NCBI GenBank assembly: GCA_964654825.1
Contig: CAZZKG010000089.1
Coordinates: forward strand, 1 to 10,914
Length of the DNA stretch: 10,914 nt
Direction: 5' to 3'
Source of the DNA: CAZZKG01 sp964654825
Lineage (GTDB): Bacteria > Gemmatimonadota > CAZMKB01
A program made the translations under genes and the position numbers. Under the pieces are notes generated by a model. The model worked only from the letters and a program-made list of their open reading frames with translations. It did no database searches and had not been told where the DNA came from. Shown here in pieces: positions 6,053 through 10,914 of this stretch (its first letter is position 1; each line of letters begins with the position of its first letter).

Positions 6053-7105
6053 ATCGAGCGTTCATTCACGTTCGACAATTTTATCGTTGGACCCTGTAAC
6101 AGGCATGCGTATGCAGCCTGTATGGAGGCGTTCGAGAACCCCGGAGGACCCTGCAATCCACTCTTCATCTACGGAGAGACGGGAACCGGCAAAACACATC
6201 TCCTGAGGGCGATCCGATCGATGGCATCGAGGTCTGATCAAAAGGCGATCTTCCTGAGCGGGAGAAAGGCCTGTGGCGATGGGCTTCTGCCTCTGATCCA
6301 GAGGGACATGGATTCTCCCGAACCCATCGCGGACTATCTGCTAATCGATGATCTGCAGGAGATTCTTTGCTCTGTTGATGACGTGAAGGCTGTCCTCTTC
6401 CTGTTCGAATCCTTCGAGCGTTTTCAGCCCCAGGTCGTCGTGACATCATCGACAGCTCCTACCATGTTGAGAGGGAAGGGGTCTGACAGTCTCCTGAGGC
6501 GCATCTGTGGTGGTTTTATTGTGCGGATCTCCTCACTGGACATCCAGACGAGGCTATCGATAACAATGAATGAGATCACAAAGATGAATCTCCCCGTACG
6601 GGGAAAAGTCGCATCCATTCTCGCAGATCTCCCCTTGAGTAACTACTCGCACATCAGGACCATCCTCCTGCGGCTGCTGGCGGAGGCCGACGAACACATC
6701 GACATCGATGATGATTTTACCATCGGACTGGTCACACGGATGATTAAAGCGGGAGAGCTCCATTTTCCGGAAGGTTTCAACCTCCCACGAAAACCGGCGG
6801 CAGGTTCTCTGAAAAGCCCTCTCATGGAACAATCGGGTGGATCTCATGTTATTTCATACCATGATCAAAAGCCATCTCACACACCCTCGAAGAATCAACC
6901 CGATACCTATCTTGACGAACTCGAGAAAAAGTTCGAAAATATAACTGATGAAATCTCAGAGGAGATGGCAGCTGGAGGTGGGGATAATCGGTCCGAGATG
7001 CTGCCTGAAGTTTCGCCGGAGCCCGGAGAATCAGAGAATGAAGGGGAGGACGGCCTGATTGAGGAGTGGGTACTTGATGAAGAAAGACTCATCGAAGAAG
7101 AGTGA
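6053..7105 (+). CDS. DnaA-family AAA+ ATPase without domain IV, 5'-partial
   Basis: The frame is open from the gap edge and gives 350 visible residues; the start is missing. Its first residues contain FTFDNFIVGPCNRHAYAA (5-22), the hallmark entry to the DnaA AAA+ domain, so the internal ATG at 6122 is not the true start. Walker A GETGTGKT is at 41-48, Walker B LIDDL around Asp99-Asp100, sensor I VVVTSS at 128-133, and a box VII-like LLRRICGG with Arg150 at the arginine-finger position. At the sensor-II site the usual SNVRELEGAL reads SNYSHIRTIL, with Ser199 replacing the arginine. DnaA domain IV is absent. Instead about 110 residues of low-complexity tail follow, with 25 Asp/Glu and 4 Lys/Arg among the last 63. 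It is therefore Hda-like in layout rather than an initiator; adaptor or regulatory function is inference. It ends next to the TPR start, so the two are probably cotranslated. Confidence 0.82.
   Translation: MERSFTFDNFIVGPCNRHAYAACMEAFENPGGPCNPLFIYGETGTGKTHLLRAIRSMASRSDQKAIFLSGRKACGDGLLPLIQRDMDSPEPIADYLLIDDLQEILCSVDDVKAVLFLFESFERFQPQVVVTSSTAPTMLRGKGSDSLLRRICGGFIVRISSLDIQTRLSITMNEITKMNLPVRGKVASILADLPLSNYSHIRTILLRLLAEADEHIDIDDDFTIGLVTRMIKAGELHFPEGFNLPRKPAAGSLKSPLMEQSGGSHVISYHDQKPSHTPSKNQPDTYLDELEKKFENITDEISEEMAAGGGDNRSEMLPEVSPEPGESENEGEDGLIEEWVLDEERLIEEE
7061..7066 (+). promoter_or_regulatory. Ribosome binding site for the longer TPR start
   Basis: GAGGAG lies 10 nt before the ATG at 7077, inside the 3' end of the AAA+ gene. 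A competing GAGG (7129-7132) lies 7 nt before the ATG at 7140, so the sequence does not decide between the two starts. Confidence 0.45.
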
Positions 7106-7991
7106 TTCCTCCCGGGCTGCAACAGGACGAGGTAACCTGATGCAGAAGGACGCTGATAATACCATCGAAATGGGGAAAGCCTTCCTGAGAACAGACATGT
7201 TCGATGAAGCGTTCGGGTGTTTTGAAAAGGCTCTCGGCCACGAGGAGAGAACTCATGAGGCCCTGTTTTACCTCGGCGTCACATCCTATAAGAAAAGAAA
7301 TTACCAAGACGCAGTCGATTATTTTAAGAAATTACTTGAAATAAGGACAGATAGTATACATATTTACAACAACTTGGCGCTGTCTTTGGAAAAATGCAAC
7401 CGTCTGAAAGAAGCGAAACTTGTCTACAATACCGGACTCGAGATGAGTCCGACCTCATCACTGCTGCTCGCGAACAGAGGAGTTTTGAAGTACAAAAACG
7501 AAGAATACGAGGGAGCTGTCCGGGATCTCACGAAGGCACTCAAGAAGAGACCGGGAATCCTCTTCCTTCACTTCTATCTCGCTCTTTCACTGATCAAAAC
7601 CGATCGGTACGCAGAGGCCAAAGAACGCCTCGAGGAGGCACTGGCCATGGCACCGGATGATGCGATTCTGCTCAACAACCTCGGATATCTTTGTTTGAAG
7701 CTTGGTTTTCTAAACCAGGCACGACGCTATCTCGTGAAGGCAATCAGACATTCATCGGGATCGTCGGTTTCTTATGTGAACCTGGCATGGCTGTATACCG
7801 AGAGAGGGAAGCTCGAGATGAGCCTCCTCATGCTGCGAAAAGCATATCCGGATGATGTCATAAAAATCAGGGCACATCTTTCGAAGCTCTCAGCGCTGCT
7901 TCTGAGGAGCGGGAGAGGGGAAGAAGCCCGGTATCTTGCACAACGAGCCAACGATATTTCCAACGGTGACAGAGAGACCGAAAAGGGTTAA
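7077..7991 (+). CDS. Eight-repeat TPR protein
   Basis: This is a 304-residue soluble scaffold of tetratricopeptide repeats, which usually bind partner proteins. After a short Lys/Ser-rich leader, eight consecutive ~34-residue repeats fill the protein almost to its end. Typical positions are visible, such as ALFYLGVTSYKKRNYQDAVD, LLNNLGYLCLKLG and YAEAKERLEEAL. No signal peptide or membrane segment precedes the repeats, so it is cytoplasmic. With the start at 7077 it overlaps the AAA+ gene by 29 nt. With the equally plausible ATG at 7140 it would have 283 residues and lie 34 nt after the AAA+ stop. The stop TAA (7989-7991) directly follows an A-AAG-GGT heptamer, and the frame of the next gene is open across this point. 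Its place between an AAA+ ATPase and a membrane peptidase suggests it links them; that is inference. Confidence 0.85.
   Translation: MKKDSSKKSDSSRAATGRGNLMQKDADNTIEMGKAFLRTDMFDEAFGCFEKALGHEERTHEALFYLGVTSYKKRNYQDAVDYFKKLLEIRTDSIHIYNNLALSLEKCNRLKEAKLVYNTGLEMSPTSSLLLANRGVLKYKNEEYEGAVRDLTKALKKRPGILFLHFYLALSLIKTDRYAEAKERLEEALAMAPDDAILLNNLGYLCLKLGFLNQARRYLVKAIRHSSGSSVSYVNLAWLYTERGKLEMSLLMLRKAYPDDVIKIRAHLSKLSALLLRSGRGEEARYLAQRANDISNGDRETEKG
7982..7988 (+). promoter_or_regulatory. Candidate -1 ribosomal frameshift heptamer
   Basis: A-AAG-GGT fits the X-XXY-YYZ pattern in the TPR frame and is followed immediately by the TPR stop TAA (7989-7991). Slipping back one base enters the peptidase frame, which is open from 7970. 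I see no strong downstream stem-loop or upstream stimulatory Shine-Dalgarno-like sequence, so this stays a hypothesis. Confidence 0.3.
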
Positions 7992-7996
7992 CGACG

Positions 7997-8923
7997 ATAT
8001 TCGCAAAATTCAGAGCTTCAGCATGTTTAGTTATTCTTTTTCTTCTTCTGACATCAGTGGGAGATTCCAGGGAATGGGATTCTGAATCGGATAGAAACTT
8101 CACCGTTTACTTCGATTCCCAAGACCGCAACATCGCCTTTCAAGTTCTATCCATTGCATCTTCGTTTTTCCCATTCTCGAGATCTCTGCGGCCTGATGTT
8201 CTTTCCAGACAAATCCACATCTATATTGCACCTTCACAGGAGGAGTTCGACCGGTTGACCGCCGGAACGATCCCTCACTGGGGGACTGCCTGCGCAATCC
8301 CGAACAGAAGTCTGATCGTCCTCAAATCTCCCAGAATCATGCAGGTCTGGCGAGAGAAACTGCAGGTTGTTCTCCGGCACGAACTGGTACACATCTATCT
8401 GCACAGAATAGCTATCGGTGGTGTACCCCGCTGGTATGATGAAGGGCTCGCTATCTATTATTCCGGAGAATGGGATCTCAGAAACAACCTCGACCTGGCC
8501 ATCGCCGTGGTCACCGGCGGGTTAATCCCCCTCAGGGAGATGAGGGTGTCATATCCTGATGCAGAACAGCGGGTGAACCTTTTCTACCTCGAGAGTTATT
8601 CGGCTGCTGCATTTCTCAACTCGTATCTAGGCAGAGAACGCTCTCCTCTGTTTTTTCACCGGTTGCTCACAACAGAAAATTTCGAACGCGCCCTCTATCA
8701 GCAGACGGGGATGACCCTCGATCGATTCGAGACCATGTGGGAGGGATGGCTCGAGAGAAATTATCATCCTCTCTATCTGATCGGCAGGACGGAGTTCCTG
8801 TTCACTCTGCTTCTGATCATACTCGTTGTCGCCTACATCACGAAGAGGCGACGGTTCAGGAGGAAAATAGCCGAAATTGATAGTTTGGAAGGAGAGGAGG
8901 AATACACCGGTAAGAATCCATAA
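7997..8923 (+). CDS. Membrane-anchored HExxH metallopeptidase (peptidase MA-like)
   Basis: This is a zinc metallopeptidase of the gluzincin type, resembling the peptidase MA-like family. In numbering from the GTG at 8057, HELVH is at 108-112 and PRWYDEGLA carries the third ligand Glu129. A hydrophobic segment near 244-262 followed by KRRRFRRK anchors the C-terminus, with the tail in the cytoplasm. The frame upstream of 8057 encodes a textbook signal peptide or anchor: Lys and Arg, then ACLVILFLLLTSVG (8021-8062). Yet between the in-frame stop at 7967-7969 and 8057 there is no ATG, GTG or TTG. The GTG at 8057 would cut this segment off and has no ribosome site. I place the start at the ATA (7997), 10 nt after AAGG, only as a working choice. 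A -1 frameshift from the TPR gene or a sequence error are alternatives. The catalytic domain should face the periplasm; its substrate is unknown. Confidence 0.78.
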   Translation: MFAKFRASACLVILFLLLTSVGDSREWDSESDRNFTVYFDSQDRNIAFQVLSIASSFFPFSRSLRPDVLSRQIHIYIAPSQEEFDRLTAGTIPHWGTACAIPNRSLIVLKSPRIMQVWREKLQVVLRHELVHIYLHRIAIGGVPRWYDEGLAIYYSGEWDLRNNLDLAIAVVTGGLIPLREMRVSYPDAEQRVNLFYLESYSAAAFLNSYLGRERSPLFFHRLLTTENFERALYQQTGMTLDRFETMWEGWLERNYHPLYLIGRTEFLFTLLLIILVVAYITKRRRFRRKIAEIDSLEGEEEYTGKNP

Positions 8924-8927
8924 TCAC

Positions 8928-8956
8928 TTGACTTTGAGTGATTTGTGTGCTATCAT
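8928..8956 (+). promoter_or_regulatory. Sigma-70 promoter of the S8 protease gene
   Basis: TTGACT (8928-8933, 5/6) is followed by a 17-nt spacer and TATCAT (8951-8956, 5/6), with TG one base upstream of the -10. It begins 4 nt after the peptidase stop and gives a leader of about 37 nt before ATG 9000, so the S8 gene has its own promoter. Confidence 0.75.
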
Positions 8957-8987
8957 GGAGCGATAGGAAAATCAACCCCCCACACAC

Positions 8988-8992
8988 GGAGG
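8988..8992 (+). promoter_or_regulatory. Ribosome binding site of the S8 protease gene
   Basis: GGAGG lies 7 nt before the ATG at 9000 but only 1 nt before the in-frame ATG at 8994. The spacing therefore favours 9000 as the start. Confidence 0.7.
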
Positions 8993-8999
8993 AATGAAG

Positions 9000-10914
9000 A
9001 TGCAAAGGAACCTGACCGCCTTTCTCGGAACACTGTTCCTTGGCCTCTTCGTCTTTTCTCAGACTGTGGATGCCGGATTTCTCGATCCGAGGCTCGAGAA
9101 GAGGCTGCAGCTGATGGAACAGGGCGAAGAGATAACGGTTATCGTTATGATGGCCGATCAAGCGGACATCGAGGCAATTGACATTGCCATGAAAGTCGAA
9201 AAAGCGACACGACAGATCCGACACAGAAACGTTGTGGAAGCGCTCAGGGAATCTGCTGCTTCCAGCCAGTCTTCTGTCCTGGATGAACTCTACCGGTTGA
9301 AACAGGAAGGGGCGGTTTCGGGCTACACACCCCACTGGATAGCAAACCTGGTCGTTGTTCGAGCGGGTAAGGAGGCCATCTCACAGCTCGTCCAGCGGGA
9401 TGATGTGGGAGTGATCCACGAAAGACCCGAGGCGGTCCTCATCGAACCGGTGAAGATGGGTACCGGCTCTGATGTAACCGGGATCGGTGTCACTCCGGGT
9501 CTCCGGGCCATCAAAGCTGACTCAGTCTGGATCCAGCTCGGCCTGACCGGTGCAGGAAGACTCGGAGCCAATCTCGATACAGGTGTCGACGGCAATCATC
9601 CGGCACTTGCCGATCGGTGGAGAGGCGCTCAACCGGGAGTCGATCCATCGGAAGCGTGGCTCGATTTGATCGGTGGGGCTCCCGACTTTCCGACCGATAC
9701 ATACGGACACGGGACCCATGTCATGGGTACAATATGTGGTCTCGGGCTGGCAACAGGAGACACCGTCGGTGTCGGGTTCGGAGCTCAATGGATCGCCTGT
9801 AACGCCATAAACCAGGGCGTTGGGCCCGAGTTCGACGACGACGTGATCACAGCCCTCGAGTGGTTGGCTGATCCGGATGGAGATCCCCAGACGGTGGATG
9901 ATGTTCCCGATGTCTGCCAGAATTCATGGAGGATCAACGAAAACTTTGGTTATGATTACACCGATTGCGACACAAGGTGGTGGGATGCAATCGATAACTG
10001 TGAAGCCGCGGGTGTGGTACTCACCTGGTCTGCCGGCAACGAGGGCCCGGGGTCCCAGACTATCGGATCACCGCCCGACAGAGCCACATCAGCATATAAC
10101 GTTTTCTCGATTGGAGCCGTCGATGCGACCAACTATGGGTTCCCTTATCCGATCGCGAGCTGGTCGAGCAGGGGCCCGACGGGGTGTGACGGCGAGACGA
10201 TAAAACCCGAGGTCTGTGCTCCAGGCGTAGACGTCTATTCATCAATCCCGGGCGGCGGTTACTCCGACTCATACAGTGGCACATCGATGGCAGGTCCGCA
10301 CGTCGCAGGTGTTGTACTTCTCATGAGAGAGGTCGATCCCAACCTTGATGTCGATGAGGCGAAAGACATCCTCATGCGAACGGCCATCGATTTCGGCAGC
10401 TCCGGCGAGGACAACACCTATGGAATGGGATTCATAGATGCCCTGGCCGCCTGTAACGAGGTCGGCAGGGACGAGATTCGCGGCCTGGTGCGTAACAGCT
10501 ACACCGGCAACGCGATGGACTCGGTCCTGGTGGAAGTTCTCGATCCCTATAAATTCCGGTACACTGACGAGTACGGTTTCTACACAATGAAAGCTGATTT
10601 CCCCGAAAGTGTCCAGATCGCTGCCACTTTCCTGGCATATGAAGCCACCACCGAGTGGGTCCAGGTGACACAGGAAGGGGTTACCTATCACAACATCTGG
10701 ATGGACGCCGTAGATCCCGGATACATCGCGGGGTATGTGCGGGACATCGACACGGGCGTGGGGATCGGCGGGACCATGACCGTATCGTATGAGGGCCTCG
10801 ACCTGACCTACACGGAAGTCGACAGCGGGACCGGCTACTACTCTACGCAGGTCCCTGCGGGCACCTGGGTCGTGACGGTGGATCCCGACAACCCGTACAT
10901 GGACGTGAGCGAGC
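9000..10914 (+). CDS. Secreted S8 subtilisin-like serine protease, 3'-partial
   Basis: The visible 638 residues run off the right edge. A signal peptide (1-25, MQRNLTAFLGTLFLGLFVFS then QTVDA) is followed by an inhibitor-I9-like prodomain (about 26-160) containing ITVIVMMADQ and a long basic/acidic helix region. The S8 domain follows with all catalytic residues: Asp193 in NLDTGVDGNHP, His237 in YGHGTHVMGT, oxyanion Asn347 in WSAGNEGPG, and Ser429 in SGTSMAGPHVAG. From about 490 onward come two beta-sandwich segments of the carboxypeptidase-regulatory type, EIRGLVRNSYTG and then GYVRDIDTGVGIGG. These are common spacers in secreted proteases of FCB-like bacteria. The enzyme is likely extracellular or surface-bound and general in specificity. 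The missing C-terminus would show any sorting or anchoring domain. It has its own promoter and need not belong to the AAA+/TPR/peptidase cluster. Confidence 0.92.
   Translation, partial: MQRNLTAFLGTLFLGLFVFSQTVDAGFLDPRLEKRLQLMEQGEEITVIVMMADQADIEAIDIAMKVEKATRQIRHRNVVEALRESAASSQSSVLDELYRLKQEGAVSGYTPHWIANLVVVRAGKEAISQLVQRDDVGVIHERPEAVLIEPVKMGTGSDVTGIGVTPGLRAIKADSVWIQLGLTGAGRLGANLDTGVDGNHPALADRWRGAQPGVDPSEAWLDLIGGAPDFPTDTYGHGTHVMGTICGLGLATGDTVGVGFGAQWIACNAINQGVGPEFDDDVITALEWLADPDGDPQTVDDVPDVCQNSWRINENFGYDYTDCDTRWWDAIDNCEAAGVVLTWSAGNEGPGSQTIGSPPDRATSAYNVFSIGAVDATNYGFPYPIASWSSRGPTGCDGETIKPEVCAPGVDVYSSIPGGGYSDSYSGTSMAGPHVAGVVLLMREVDPNLDVDEAKDILMRTAIDFGSSGEDNTYGMGFIDALAACNEVGRDEIRGLVRNSYTGNAMDSVLVEVLDPYKFRYTDEYGFYTMKADFPESVQIAATFLAYEATTEWVQVTQEGVTYHNIWMDAVDPGYIAGYVRDIDTGVGIGGTMTVSYEGLDLTYTEVDSGTGYYSTQVPAGTWVVTVDPDNPYMDVSE

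Noticed and set aside
5848..6206. Open frames running through the run of N
   Set aside because: Their length comes from unknown bases translated as X; the flanking residues match nothing.
6053..7105. Genuine chromosomal dnaA with an origin nearby
   Set aside because: No domain IV, no dnaN or other origin neighbours, and no cluster of TTATCCACA boxes. A single near-match (TTATCCATA on the minus strand at 2428-2436) lies in an untranslated leader far away.
6122..7105. The ATG at 6122 as the true start of the AAA+ gene
   Set aside because: Coding homology to DnaA continues upstream in frame to the gap edge, including FTFDNF. Starting at 6122 would remove part of the AAA+ fold.
8023..8085. ATG at 8023 as a start for the peptidase or a small gene
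   Set aside because: It is in a different frame from the peptidase and meets a stop after about 20 codons, with no ribosome site.
8057..8923. GTG at 8057 as the true peptidase start
   Set aside because: It has no Shine-Dalgarno sequence and would cut off an otherwise perfect signal/anchor peptide encoded just upstream in the same frame.

Overview
The window looks like a scaffold from a metagenome-assembled genome of an uncultured Gram-negative-type bacterium. It carries a 100-N scaffold gap (5953-6052), secreted beta-helix and S8 protease genes with signal peptides, and diaminopimelate epimerase. The secreted beta-helix protein with a DAMG-type end to each module, and the S8 protease followed by carboxypeptidase-regulatory-like domains, recall FCB-related candidate phyla such as Krumholzibacteriota, Eisenbacteria or Latescibacterota. 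That placement is inference only; no marker gene here fixes it.

Left part (1-2791). One leftward gene (237-2399) encodes a secreted protein made of two tandem parallel beta-helix modules plus a C-terminal beta-rich domain. It has a near-consensus sigma-70 promoter, and two perfect and one decayed 11-bp direct repeats abut its -35 box. Much of this region is AT-richer than the rest.

Middle part (2792-5736). A tightly packed rightward operon encodes a Dpm1-like polyprenyl-phosphate mannosyltransferase, a WbaP-like polyprenyl-phosphate glycosylphosphotransferase and DapF. The first two act on polyprenyl-phosphate carriers and point to surface glycan or glycoconjugate synthesis. DapF supplies meso-diaminopimelate for peptidoglycan and lysine. 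Spacings of +3 nt and -4 nt suggest translational coupling.

Right part (about 5910-8923). After a plausible extended -10 promoter and the scaffold gap comes a DnaA-family AAA+ ATPase. Its N-terminus is lost in the gap. It has no DNA-binding domain IV, the sensor-II arginine appears to be replaced by serine, and it ends in a long acidic tail. Its stop lies close to the start of an eight-TPR protein, followed at once by a membrane-associated HExxH metallopeptidase. The peptidase frame has a clear signal-peptide/anchor sequence but no ATG, GTG or TTG in front of it. Instead an A-AAG-GGT heptamer directly precedes the TPR stop codon, so a -1 frameshift fusing TPR and peptidase is a testable possibility, alongside a rare start codon or a sequence error. 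The AAA+/TPR/peptidase cluster is the most likely undescribed system here.

Far right (8928-10914). A separate promoter (TTGACT-17-TATCAT) drives a secreted S8 subtilisin-like protease with prodomain, complete catalytic residues and at least two carboxypeptidase-regulatory-like domains. The gene runs off the right edge.
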